A DNA stretch of 64,000 nucleotides from Triticum aestivum (Eukaryota; Streptophyta; Magnoliopsida; Poales; Poaceae), in NCBI RefSeq assembly GCF_018294505.1, contig NC_057807.1, positions 134,011,295 through 134,075,294 of the forward strand, written 5' to 3'. Positions 35,803 to 45,735 of the stretch are shown one piece after another. The notes under the pieces were generated by a model. The model was not told the DNA's origin and searched no databases. It saw nothing but the letters and a program-made list of their open reading frames with translations. The translations under genes were made by a program, and so were the position numbers. The number at the start of each line of letters is the position of its first letter. The first letter of the stretch is position 1.

Positions 35803-37170
35803 GAACCCATCGAGTGTGATACACTTTGTCCTTGTGTGCAAGGATGGAGAACCAAAAACTAACACCGCTCACGAGCTACCTTTGGTGTTTCAATCTCTTT
35901 TGCAGGAATTTCAAAATGTTTTCCCCGATGAGCTACCTCCGGATCTACCTCCTCTATGAGGCATTGAGCATCGAATCGACCTCATCCCTGGAGCGCCACT
36001 TCCAAACAAAGCTCCATACCGTGTCAATCCCGAAGAAACCAAGGAGATTCAACGGCAAGTACAACAACTAATCGACAACGGTCATGTACGTGAAAGCATA
36101 AGCCCTTGTGCCGTTCCAGTTATACTTGTGCCTAAGCCCGATGGAACTTTCCGCTTGTGTTCTGATTGTAGACCTATAAATGCTATCACCGTTCGCTATA
36201 GGCATCCCATTCCTCGCTTAGATGATATGCTTGATGAACTTAATGGAGCCAACTTTTTCTCAAAAATTGATCTTAAAAGAGGCTATTATCAAATTCGCAT
36301 ACAAGAGGGTGATGAATGGAAAACCGCTTTCAAAACAAAATTTGGCTTATATGAGTGGTTAGTTATGCCTATGGGTTTATCAGTGGCTCCCGGTACTTTT
36401 GTGCGTCTCATGCATCATGTACTTCGACCTTATATCGGAGTCTTTGTTGTGGTTTACTTCGATGATATTCTTGTGTTTAGCAAAACCATGAAAGAGCATC
36501 TTGATCATGTTAGGGTTGTTTTGCAAACACTTTGCAAGGAAAGTCTTTATGCCAACATGAAAAAGTGCACATTTGGTGTTAACAAAGTGGTTTTCTTGGG
36601 TTTCGTTGTATCTTCCAAGGGTGTCCATGTTGATGAAACTAAAATTGAAGCAATTAAAACTTGGCCCCAACCCACCAATTTGCAACAAGTGCGTAGTTTT
36701 CTAGGTCTAGCAGGTTTTTATCGTCGCTTTGTGAAAGATTTTAGCACTATCGCCGTGCCTTTGCACGCTTTGAGTAAGAAGAATGCTCCTTTTGTTTGGG
36801 GATCTTTGCAATCCACCGCTTTTGATGAGCTCAAATCTTTGCTTACTCATGCTCCGATTCTTGCTTTGCCCAATTTTGACAAAACTTTTGAGGTTCATTG
36901 TGATGCGAGTGGTACCGGAATTGGCGGAGTTTTGATGCAAGAAAAACGAGTAATTGCATATTTTAGTGAAAAACTCTTCGGTGCTCAACTTAACTATCCC
37001 ATCTATGACAAATAATCGTATGCTTTAGTGCGTGTGCTACATGTTTGGGAACATTATCTTAGACCTCATGAGTTTGTCATCCATACCGATCATGAAACAC
37101 TTAAATACTTAAAAGGTCAAACTAAGTTGAACAAGCGTCATGCCAAATGGAGTGAATTTATTTAATCTTT
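35803..37170 (+). pseudogene. Reverse transcriptase and RNase H of element B
   Basis: In the second frame relative to gag. RT motifs: VPKPDGTFRLCSDCRPIN (about 36131), KIDLKRGYYQIRI, and the catalytic YFDDILVF at 36455-36478. RNase H begins at about 36888 with VHCDASGTGIGGVL. Stops: TGA at 35957-35959, TAA at 37013-37015, TAA at about 37163. The enzyme would copy element RNA into DNA. Order RT-RNase H-integrase is that of Ty3/gypsy elements. Confidence 0.9.
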
Positions 37171-37177
37171 CGCATAT

Positions 37178-38197
37178 GTGATCAAGTACATTAAGGGTAA
37201 GGAAAATGTAGTTGCAGATGCACTTTCAAGCATATGCACGCTTGTCACCAAACTTGAGTTGAATGTTATTGGCTTTGAGCACATAAAAGACTTGTATGCT
37301 AATGATCCATCTTTTGCACCTCATTCTGCTAAATGTTTGACGCATACATCTTGGGAACAATATTACATCAAGGATGGTTATCTTATGAGAGCTAACAAAC
37401 TATGCATTCCCGAGTCTTCTCTTCGTTTGCTCCTTTTGCAAGAGGCTCATGGAGGCAGACTCATGGGACACTATGGACGCGACAAGACTTTCGCCATGCT
37501 CTCCAAGAACTACTTTTGGCCCAAGATGTTCCGCGACGTCTCATGCTTCACCACCCGATGTTCAACATGTCGCAAAGCTAAGTTTAAAGCTCAATCTCAT
37601 GGTCTTTACATGCCTCTTCCTATTCCTTATCAACCTTGGGAAGACATTAGTATGGATTTTGTACTTGGTTTTCCTAGAACTCAAAATGGAAAGGATTCCA
37701 TATTTGTTGTTGTGGACCGATTTTCTAAGATGGCACATTTCATTCCTTGCAACAAGATAGACGATGCTTCACATGTTGCGAATCTCTTTTGTAGGGAAAT
37801 CTTGCGCCTCCATGGAGTACCAAAGACAATCATCTCCGACCGCGACGTCAAGTTCTTGAGTTACTTTTGGATGACGCTATGCGCCAAGCTTGGAATCAAG
37901 CTCTTGTTCTCATCCGCATACCATCCTCAAATCGACGGCCAAACGGAGGTGACGAACCGGACGCTATCCACTCTACTTTGCGTGTTGATCAAGAAGAACA
38001 TCAAGGAGTGGGAGGCGTGTCTACCCATCGCCGAGTACGCCTACAACCGTGCAAGACATTCGACTACCGGCAAGTCCCCCTTCGAGGTCGTCTACGGCTT
38101 CAACCCGTTGTCCCCTTTGGACATTCTACCTCTTCCTCTACAAGAGCGCCAACATGGATGCGAGTGCATGAGCAAGCCACATCAAGAAGATGCATGA
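37178..38197 (+). pseudogene. Integrase of element B
   Basis: Open for about 340 codons. A zinc-binding HHCC domain ([12 protein letters not shown] ... CSTCRKAK) lies at about 37450-37580. The DDE triad is intact: Asp 37655, Asp 37838 and Glu 37946 (first codon bases), in [15 protein letters not shown] and DGQTEVTN. The frame slips near 38150 and stops at 38195. Integrase inserts the cDNA into the genome. Confidence 0.9.
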
Positions 38198-38896
38198 AGA
38201 TACAAGGAACATCGTCGAGCGCCAAGTACATCGCCTAGCGACCAAGCTCAACGTCAACAAGCAACCCATGATCTTCAACCTCGAGCCTATGGACCATTCA
38301 AGGTGCTAGCACGCTACAACGATAACGCCTACAAGATTGAACTCCCACGAGACAAGTACAATGTGAGCGACATCTTCAACGTCAAAGACCTCTCGCCGTT
38401 CCATGGTGACAAAGATTTTGATCCGAGGTCTGATCTTTCCCAATGGAGGGGAGATGATGCAGAGCATCCTTCCATCATCCCCATGGACTCTACATCGACA
38501 CATCCAACCCCAAGAGGACCCATGACAAGAGCTAGAGCACGTGCTTTGGAAACCGAGGTGAACTCCTTCCTACTAGACTTGCATATGGACACAAATGGAA
38601 CATGTCTACTACCTCACCAAAATATGCTATGCCTCCGTAGGTATGAAGAGGAACATCACCAAGAAGCTCAGGAGCATCACCAAGGAGAAGGAGAACCACC
38701 CCAAGGCCATGTGGACCAAGAACAGGGAGAACAGCAGCTCCACAGGAGGCTCCAGGCGACCCCGTGCGCATGGGCTACACAGGAAACTGACTCTAGAGCA
38801 CCCCGTGCGCATGGGCCTGCACCGTGCCCATGGGACCCCCGTGTGCACGGGCCCAACTTACCCCGTGCGCACGGGCCTCCCAGGATGGCCGGCTGA
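38198..38896 (+). pseudogene. C-terminal tail of the element B polyprotein, running into the 3' LTR
   Basis: After two frameshifts the frame resumes (GPFKVLARYNDNAYKI; IFNVKDLSPFHGD). Compared with the usual gypsy tail, a short segment around 38280 seems to be missing. The frame stays open across the LTR border at 38455 and codes for about 145 more residues, including MTRARARALE and repeated RAHGP from the palindromic repeats. Confidence 0.65.
38441..38454 (+). other. Polypurine tract of element B
   Basis: AATGGAGGGGAGA immediately before the 3' LTR; the usual site for plus-strand priming. Confidence 0.75.
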
Positions 38897-39303
38897 CATT
38901 GCATCTTCGGCTCCCATTCTTCTCCTTCCACCCCAAGGCTATATATTCCGTACCTAGGACCATGTTGAGCGTTAGCAATGTATTAGATGAGATCTTGGTG
39001 AGCTTTGCTCCATTACCTTCCCTCTTTGAGGATCAAGACCCCCTAGGGAAGAATCCTTGAGGATTTCAAGACCTCCATTGGGAGAAGACTACCTTCAAGA
39101 CCCCACTTCCTTTGGATTTGGGATGAACTTTGCCATTGTATCTTTCCTTTTATTGTGTTTAGGACTTGTGGATCTTGTGTTGTTACTCTAGTGGATGTGT
39201 ATCAGGAATTGTTGGAGTGATTGCTTCTTTGTGTTCTTGTTGTTTCTCTCCTTTTTCCCCTCCAAGTGTGAAAAGGTCCCTCCTAGGGTTCTACCCTACA
39301 TCA
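38455..39303 (+). repeat. 3' LTR of element B
   Basis: 849 bp; TATATATT at 38940-38947; fewer palindromic units than the 5' LTR. Ends at ACATCA, followed by the duplicated CATTG. Confidence 0.9.
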
Positions 39304-39308
39304 CATTG

Positions 39309-39390
39309 TGTCCCTTGCTTCATGTTACCATCAGCCTAGACGCACAGATCAGGACCCCCTACCCGAGATCCGCCGGTTTTGACACCGACA
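39309..39390 (+). repeat. 3' LTR of element A, second part
   Basis: The last 82 bp of the LTR, ending GGTTTTGACACCGACA; 399 + 82 = 481 bp, identical in length to the 5' LTR. Confidence 0.9.
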
Positions 39391-39555
39391 TTCATGCACA
39401 GTCTGTTGCAACAAAGAACAAACAACCAAGGAGCATATTTGTGTTGGTCCCAGTTTTGTTATCTTTAGACACCTTTCCCTATGTGAGCGCAGCAAATCTA
39501 GTCCTGCTCAAACTCTACAGCCTTGTCCCTTCCTTTGCTTTTTGAACTAGTACTT

Positions 39556-39785
39556 TCGCCCCTTCCTTTCCTCTTTGAACCACGTCCTAGATTTATCCGA
39601 TACAACTTTCCCCACAACTTTCCCCCATTCCTTTCCTCTTTGAACCACATCCTAGATTCATGCTATACAACTTTCCCCCTTCATTTCCTCTTTGAACCAC
39701 GTCCTAGATTCATGCTATATACAACTTTTCCCACTACTTTCCCCCACTCCTTTCCTCTTTGAACCATGTCCTAGATTCATGGTAT
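39556..39785 (+). repeat. Tandem repeats of about 60-70 bp, four copies
   Basis: CTTTGAACCACGTCCTAGATT recurs, each time followed by an ACAACTTTCCCC segment. It lies just right of element A in the CACTA arm, probably in an intron of the minus-strand unit. Confidence 0.75.
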
Positions 39786-39827
39786 ACATGCAGCTAGAGC
39801 AATGCATGTGGAGTAAGTAAAATATAC

Positions 39828-40190
39828 CTTAAGGTTCTTGGGGCGTGGTTCGGTGGGCGACGGGATGGCGGCGAAGAAGAAGGGGTCGGAGGCCCTCCCG
39901 CGCCGCCGCTGGGTGGAAAGTGAACAGTTGCGCCGGTAGTGGATTCCCTCCCTCGCCGACGGCGACAACGATAAGCCCCCTTCCCTTCCCAGTGGACGGA
40001 TCCTGCCGGCTCTTTGAGAAGCAGTGAGGGGAGAGAGAGAGGCCAACAAAATCTTGTTTAGATCTGGAGAGGGTGAGAGAGTGTGAAGAGAGCAACTACA
40101 AGCGCTGAGGCTCCAGCGGGAGAGGGCGAGAGAGTGTGAAGAGAGCAACTACAAGCGCTGAGGCTCCAGCGTGTATATATATACTGGAGA
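39828..40190 (-). other. Minus-strand TATA box and first-exon candidate
   Basis: Minus strand: TATATATACAC (about 40185-40172), then a C/T-rich leader duplicated in tandem (about 52 bp, containing TTGCTCTTCACACTCTC, at 40065-40170). An open frame (MLSSHSLALSRWS...) follows to a donor-like AAG|GTATAT at about 39829. The related sequence at 42835-43130 suggests a duplicated 5' end. The product has no recognisable domain. Confidence 0.4.
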
Positions 40191-40257
40191 GAGAGTGTGA
40201 AGCGTGGAAACCCTAGAAAACATTTTGACTAGTCAAAGAATCCTCCTGGCAAAAATT

Positions 40258-40334
40258 ATGCTCAAGTGTAGTTATCGAACCCGAGACCTCAAGTGTGATA
40301 AGCGAACACGCTAACCAGCTACACAACCCTCCCA
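40258..40334 (-). mobile_element. tRNA-like SINE remnant
   Basis: Minus strand begins GGAGGGTTGTG and contains box A TAGCTGGTTAGCG (40321-40309) and box B GGTTCGATAAC (40281-40271) at tRNA-like spacing. The arms do not close into a full cloverleaf, so it is a SINE head or tRNA-derived fragment, not a functional tRNA gene. Confidence 0.5.
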
Positions 40335-40763
40335 TTATGTTCAATGAGAGGAAAATAACCTTTTATACATTCCTGCATTCGTGTGACAAGCATGCCGTGT
40401 TTTTTGTGTGTGTGTGGGAGTCATTGGGATTTCAATCATAATCGTGTCATGTGGCTTTGGTGGTAAGACTATCCATAGTGGTGCAGAAATAATGCAGCCT
40501 TAGTCACCTTACCTCTCTCCACGTAGTATGTTGGGTCCCACCGGTCGGAGGGTGAAACAAACAAACTAATAAGAAAAAAATAAAAGCGCCAGCGGTGTAT
40601 CTTACTACCTCACACATCTCGCTACTGCTCGGGAACATTGTCCAATTGATCCCTCTGTTCGCTCACGTACTATTTTAAGTGAATCCTTATTATAACATGC
40701 ACACAAATTTTGGGCAGTTGTATTCGACTTAAGTCAGTGTGCCATCGTATCTCTTACACTTAC
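40335..40763. other. No gene recognised
   Basis: Short (TG)n near 40408 and otherwise unassigned sequence; possibly decayed MITE DNA (ACTATCCATAGTGG at about 40470). Confidence 0.3.
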
Positions 40764-40818
40764 TACTCCCTCCGTCTAGGTGTAATAAGTCACGTTAGAA
40801 GGTGCAACGGGACCAAGG
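40764..40818. mobile_element. Stowaway MITE, left end only
   Basis: TACTCCCTCCGTCTAGGTG start with typical interior (ATAAGTCACGTTAGAA), cut off by the following (TG)n repeat; no right end found. Confidence 0.55.
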
Positions 40819-40849
40819 TGCGTGTGTGTGTGTGTGTGTGTGTGTGCGT
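40819..40849. repeat. (GT)n microsatellite
   Basis: GTGCGTGTGTGTGTG dinucleotide run of about 30 bp. Confidence 0.9.
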
Positions 40850-40959
40850 TTAACTGCATGTGTGTGTTAGAGAGTGCGACAGATCGAGCTACTCCTACAG
40901 AGAGATGGTGTGTAGTGTACGATTTTAGCCGCGAGAGTCGGTGCATCCTCTCATTTCTG

Positions 40960-41380
40960 GGCGTGTCCGGTAGGGACATGCGGACAGCTGCCACACCCGC
41001 TCCTGACCAGCCTAGACCACCCAAAGCCCCTCCATCGCCCGCGCGCGCTTCCCGCCCGAAACAGTCAGCGCTGCTCCAAAGAATCGGTGCCGCATTCATG
41101 CCCGAGCAGAGCGGACGCGACCTCTCACTAGCGCAAGAGTGATGGTTGCTTGGTCCGTCCAACTTACTGCCGGGTCTATGTGATTTGACGGCTCATTGGT
41201 CTTTATTACTGAGGTGGTAGGACTGCTGGATGTCCCACGCTTTCGGCAAAAGGAGGTAGTAGATTACAATTTTCTCCATTCTTATAGCGGAGGAGTGCAA
41301 GAGAAGTGAAAACACGCAGGCTCAGTGATTACATGGCCCACCTCACACTATCATCGTGCGACACCTAACTCTTTACATAG
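40960..41380. other. Promoter-like GC-rich block without a gene
   Basis: CGCCCGCGCGCGCTTCCCGCC at about 41036 resembles DNA upstream of the 6131 gene. The frame open across it is not supported by any domain or by an intact counterpart. The remainder to 41380 is unassigned. Confidence 0.35.
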
Positions 41381-41403
41381 TACTCCCTTCGTTCCTAAAT
41401 ATT

Positions 41404-41884
41404 ACTAGATGAGTCCCCGCGCGTTGCCGTGGAACAGCGATATATCTCTTTGCGCAAAATTATCGATTTCACAGAACTAAAAAAAACTCTATAACCGCAT
41501 GACAAATGTGGTAGCCAAACTAAATAAACTCACATCATCATGTAGATCATCCCACGTAAGGAAAAAAGATCAGCCAACTCCTACTGCATAATGGGATTAT
41601 ATTTTTCTTTTTGACATGTTAATGGGACTTAAAATCTCACTTACATGCATGCTACCAGTGCATGCTTGCATGCAGACATGTTGATGTGATTTAAAACCCA
41701 CTCACATGCATGTGCCACGGTATTTCTGCATGCTTGCATGTGGCTTAGTGCGGAGCCTCTCAACATCTAGATCAGACGACTATTATGGACTGATTTACTT
41801 CATCTAACAGCTACATAATTTTTGATGATGTGGCTCAAGGAGAGGATAGAGAATTCCTAGTAGTGGGGGCTAGCTATTGCTAGT
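41404..41884. mobile_element. Inserted repeat beginning CTAGATGAGTCCCCGCGCG
   Basis: About 480 bp between TA sites; ends CTAG...CTAG. The GCGCGTTGCCGTGG segment after the start is characteristic of a widespread grass repeat. Class uncertain. Confidence 0.5.
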
Positions 41885-42008
41885 AGATAAGTCTTTGTAG
41901 ATATTCCACTAGGTGAACTACATACGGAACAAAATAAATGAATCTACACTTAAAATGCATCTATATACATCCGCATGTGGTTCATGGTGAAATCTCTACA
42001 AAGACTTA

Positions 42009-42135
42009 TACTCCCTCCGTCCCACAATTCTTGTCTTAGATTTGTCTAGATACGGATGTATCTAATACTAAAATGTAACTAGATACATCCGTATTTAGAA
42101 AAATCTAAGACAAGAATTTTGGGACGGATGGAGTA
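42009..42135. mobile_element. Inner Stowaway MITE, 127 bp
   Basis: CTCCCTCCGTCCCACAATTC left and the near-inverse GAATTTTGGGACGGATGGAG right, flanked by TA. The palindromic interior (ATACGGATGTATCTA / TAGATACATCCGTAT) makes a long hairpin. Confidence 0.9.
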
Positions 42136-42339
42136 TTTAGGAACGGAGGAAGTACTAGTATAGTACTAGTACGCACTGTAATTTATCGGCGAGAAAATTT
42201 GTACAATGCTATGAAGCTTCCAGCTCCTGTTACATGTATCTTGCGTCCAAGGTTACCCGTTGCAACATTTCATCAAATACAAAGGAGACTAACATGCATG
42301 CTATTGCATCTCAATGATTGACAGATCATAGCAAATATG

Positions 42340-42436
42340 TACTCCCTCCATTCCAAAATAAGTGTCTCAACTTTGTGCAAACTTTAGTACAAAGTTGTAC
42401 TACTACTAAAGTTGACAATTATTTTGGAAGAGAGGC
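42340..42436. mobile_element. Stowaway MITE, right end decayed
   Basis: TACTCCCTCCATTCCAAAAT start and inverted interior (AACTTTGTGCAAACTTTAG / CTAAAGTTGACAATTATTTT). The right terminal repeat is lost after TTTTGGAA. Confidence 0.75.
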
Positions 42437-42564
42437 AGCTAAAGAAAAAAATGATCCTTGCAGTCCCTAGCCCTTGAACCGTGAACCCTGACCAGGCTTC
42501 AATTTGCTGGCAATGTTCGAGCTTCCTAATAAATGAAGTTTGCAACCATTTGACCATCGGATCA

Positions 42565-42600
42565 TTTTGTGCAGTTTAACCAAAATCGAGATGAGCATCC
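42565..42600 (-). other. Right-arm copy of the repeated exon module
   Basis: Minus strand: acceptor-like TTTGCCACAG, then GGATGCTCATCTCGATTTTG and CTGCACAAAATG. The same module occurs five to six times at 7984-9470, now about 33 kb away because elements A, B and C lie in between. Confidence 0.5.
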
Positions 42601-42834
42601 CTGTGGCAAAGCAATTGAAGAAGCGCGATTAGAATAAGATTACTGGGACTAGTTGATGAGACATAAACTCATCACAAATACAGTACATAGAAGCCAGTAG
42701 AGGTATCAGGTATGTGCGGGGCAAAGAAGTAGAGAAATATCCACAGGGACTGATGTGGGAAGCTGGAGCAGTAGTGCAAGCCGGCTATAAAGGGAGTTAT
42801 ACCTGAGGGATGTAGCTCAACCTTGAGGAGGGCG

Positions 42835-43130
42835 GCGGGAGGCGGCAACTACCCACGTCGCGGCAGTGAGCAAGGGACGAAGGCAACCTCAACGGCTTTG
42901 TGAGAGAGAACGGCGGGGACCTTGATCGGGACGTGCCGACAGTGGGTTTTCGCCATCGGCAACGGCCATCGTATCTACACTAAGCATCGACCCCTTCCCC
43001 AAGCGGACGTGATCCGCCGGGATGTTAGAGATGTGGCCACAGTCGTTTTGTGCGAGAGAGTGTGAAGAGAGCAACCCCAGCAAGCAACCGTGTAGGCTGG
43101 CCCGTCCTGACTATGTATATAGTGGAGCAG
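42835..43130 (-). other. Minus-strand TATA box and first-exon candidate, second copy
   Basis: Minus strand: CACTATATACATAG (about 43126), leader with TTGCTCTTCACACTCTCTCG, and an open frame starting MLGLLSSHSLAQNDCGH. It is followed by a donor-like CTCAG|GTATAA at about 42805. It shares the leader and the SSHSLA start with the 40190-39828 copy. It may be the promoter of the minus-strand unit whose repeated exons lie downstream. Confidence 0.45.
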
Positions 43131-43585
43131 TTTCCTTTTCTCTCCATATGAACCTATCATATTGCGTACGTGCCACTGAAGAAAAAAACTTTATTTATAA
43201 ATGACGCAGCACCTACTACTCATTCTCCTATAACCTTGCACTTGGCATCTCCAAAATGTTAACCTTGCGATTGGCTCTTCGCCTCTTCGGGAAGTCGAGC
43301 AATAATGGTAGTGCAGTATATATCGTTCTGGCTATATGAGACCGAATGAATTGCTGCACGTCCATGACATGAGAGAGGGTCGAGGGGCGAGGGAGAGTGC
43401 TACATACGGAGCAAAATGAGTGAATGTACACTCTAAAATATGTCTATATACATCAGTGTTTGGAGTATGTACTAGTAGTTCACATTGAAATCTACTAAAG
43501 GACATATATATTCCAAACAATATGATATAATCTCTATAACCAAGGTAGTAGGGACGAGGAGTAAACGGAGGGAGTAGTAAATTTT
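43131..43585. mobile_element. Decayed Stowaway and unassigned DNA
   Basis: CTACATACGGAGCAAAATGA (about 43401) is Stowaway interior, and AAACGGAGGGAGTA at 43564-43577 is a right end. The left end is not recognisable. No gene. Confidence 0.5.
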
Positions 43586-43725
43586 TCTCCTCGTCCTGCG
43601 AGCCACCGCGCGCATGGGCGAGGGAGCGGGCGTAAGGCGGAGCAAGCTTCACCTCATCCTTCGAGCCACCGCGCCCGTGGGCAGGGGAGACGGCGTACTA
43701 AGCAAGCTTCTCCTCATTCTGCGAG
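43586..43725 (+). repeat. Short tandem repeat, about 65 bp, two and a half copies
   Basis: TCCTCRTCCTKCGAGCCACC followed by GCATGGGC/GTGGGCAG and AGCAAGCTTC recurs. Confidence 0.7.
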
Positions 43726-45516
43726 TTGATGGGACACATCAAAAGTACTCTAGTGTATAGAGCCTTGCCTCTAAGGTAAGGCCCACATGGTTTGCCTCTT
43801 TTTTTAATTTAACATAACGCGTCAAGTCGCAATTTGTTTGTTCACCCGTGGTAGACGATCCTCCCTCCACCAAGTGGAAAACCAATACACGTGCCAAATT
43901 ACCACGTGGGCTGCCTTTTTTGTATAGAAATGAGCTCCACCGTGTACCTGTGCGGGTGTGGTTGGGAAAGAGACGGGAGTACGTGCACCGTGCATGCACC
44001 TCTTCTCTTCGGGCACGTCCCCCACCTATGTGGGTGTGTGAGAGAGATACAAACCACGTTCATGAGTGTTTTTTGTTTTGGGGTGGGGATGGGGTGGGGG
44101 GTTGATTTCATGAATTATTTGTGGGAATATGTGTCGATGACATCTCAAACAAATTTTTGCATGCAATGTGTGTGAAATGGAGGCCTATCCATATCATACA
44201 TAGAGGGTCGGGCAATCCACGAGAAGAGAGGGAGGGGTCATAGCTATCGATAGAGTCGAAGAGAGGATCAAGTGGGTGGGTGCGAGATCGATGAAGAGAG
44301 CCATCAAAATTGTGTGTGTGTGTGTGCAAGTCAAAGATATAGGGCGACTGGCTTACCGGAACGTTAGAGGGCACATTTCAAGTTTGTGTGTGGCAGGGAG
44401 ACATGACTAGAGCGCTTGATGTATCGGTGTGTGTGGGGGGGAGGGGGTGGGGGGAGGGGTAGGCAGAGGCCTAACTGTAGAGGTAGAACGACTCGTATAT
44501 GTGTTGAGAAGGAGAGACCCAGCTATGTCTTGAGGGAGATCGGTTGACATCCATACATAACTGAAGGACAGGAAATATGATGGGACAGAGAGAGAGAGGA
44601 GAGAGAAAGGGAGGGAGAGTGAGGGAGAGGGGTAGAGTGCTGGATGGGTGATGGAGTTGCTTCTCGGAGATGTTGGGAGAGGCCTACTAGACAAACCGAG
44701 GGTGGAACTATAATGTTATCAATAAGAGTGGGAATGTGTTTCTATGTGTGCCTATGCGTGATAGATCTGTCGAGATGCATCCATGGATGATGAAGGGGAA
44801 CCATGTGTTTGGTAAGCAAACCTAGCTAGATCGGTAGATCAATTGTTGTTTGTCGGAGGAAGGGAGAGACACAACTAATGAGGTAGATCGATCGACGTGT
44901 GGGTAAAAACGAGTTATAAGGACCTAGCTGGCTATATGTATAGCGAGAGATCAGTCGGTGTACGTCCATTTGTTAGAGGCAAATAAGGCCCAGCGAGACT
45001 GATAGACAGATAGAATGGAGCTAGGAGGTGGTGCGAGAGGCCCAACTACTAGCTAGATAGGGGGAGGAGTGTGCGGTTGTGAGATCGATGAAAAGAGGGG
45101 TGAGAGTTTACACGTGTGTCTGACCGTATGAGAGACACAAGGCAAGGACACATAAAGGAGGAGATTGAAGCTGTGTGTGTATGCTATAGGCATGCATCGC
45201 TGGAGAGGTTTATCGATCGGTGTGTGTCGGAAAGGAGTTGTGCAGACTCTGGGAGAATGACCTAAAGAAAAAAATGAATGTGCCCGGTGGATAGAATGCC
45301 GAGGGAGGGGGAGGGCGAGGAGGGCGTGTGCATGCACGAGAGAAAGTTAGTAGTAGCTACAAAGGTTAGAGGATTGTGTGGGTGTAAGAGACTAACAAAG
45401 ATCATAATTTGATATGAAAGCGGATTCATATATTTGAATAGGAGATCATAGTGTTTTAAACATTGCATGCATGAATATAGTGGTGATACACGTGTTGTGC
45501 ACATCTTATACCATAA
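43726..45516. other. Purine-rich cryptic repeat region without a gene
   Basis: GAGAGA, GTGTGTG, GGGGAGGG and CTAGCTAGATCGATCGG-type words recur in no fixed order, strongest at 44170-45340. Minus-strand open frames are Pro/Ser/Leu-rich and compositional. Confidence 0.5.
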
Positions 45517-45735
45517 TGTGATAATGCATGGCGTTTGCAACTTACAGCTAAATGCCGAACAATCTAAACCATACTATACATCAAACAATCTCACATTTTA
45601 TTTGAATTTGTGATAATGTGCGGCGTTTGCAGCTTACAACTAAATATCGAGCAATCTAAACAATACTATATATCGAACATTCTCACATTTTATTTGAATT
45701 TGTGGTAATGTGTGGTGTTTGCAACTCACATCTAA
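45517..45735 (+). repeat. 92-bp tandem repeat, 2.3 copies
   Basis: TGTGATAATG/TGTGGTAATG starts at 45517, 45609 and 45701 (exact 92-bp period), with shared GGCGTTTGCAACTTAC and CTCACATTTTATTTGAATTT. Confidence 0.9.

Larger units (their letters stand above)
19008..39303 (+). mobile_element. Gypsy element B, full-length but degenerate (8.2 kb without C)
   Basis: LTRs begin TGATGC and end ACATCA, giving the short TGATG...CATCA inverted ends. The 5-bp target duplication CATTG is perfect (19003-19007 and 39304-39308). A Met-tRNA primer site follows the 5' LTR and a polypurine tract precedes the 3' LTR. Domain order is gag, protease, RT, RNase H, integrase, as in Ty3/gypsy. All coding parts have stops or frameshifts. 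Element C is inserted in gag. Confidence 0.9.
10199..39390 (+). mobile_element. Gypsy element A, non-autonomous (8.9 kb without inserts)
   Basis: LTRs of 481 bp start TGAGGGAGTCC and end ACACCGACA. The 3' LTR is split by element B at 19007/39309; rejoined, it is again exactly 481 bp. The target duplication is GTCAT (10194-10198) against TTCAT (39391-39395), one mismatch. The inside holds gag and protease in sense, a spacer and a minus-strand multi-exon gene, but no RT or integrase. The DNA after the 5' LTR (TTGGTGCTTTCATT) is not an initiator-Met PBS. The layout resembles the Triticeae Fatima group; that name is from memory. Confidence 0.85.
41381..42154. mobile_element. Stowaway MITE interrupted by two other elements
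   Basis: Outer ends TACTCCCTTCGTTCCTAAAT and ATTTAGGAACGGAGGAAGTA form the inverted pair. The interior (GTCTTTGTAGATATTCCACTA; CTACATACGGA) is that of a common Triticeae Stowaway. It is opened at about 41404-41884 and again at 42009-42135. Confidence 0.75.

Noticed and set aside
36380..36988. Minus-strand frames opposite RT of element B
   Set aside because: They are shadows of the RT frame, whose motifs are unambiguous on the plus strand.
40258..40334. Functional tRNA gene
   Set aside because: Promoter boxes are present but the acceptor and T stems do not close and box B is altered.
40776..41162. Frames of 106-128 codons near the (GT)n repeat
   Set aside because: Both strands are open over the same GC-rich block, and one end is a dinucleotide repeat and a MITE fragment.
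43848..44175. Overlapping 85- and 94-codon plus-strand frames (Cys- and Trp-rich)
   Set aside because: No promoter, domain or conserved copy; they lie in low-complexity G/T-rich DNA.
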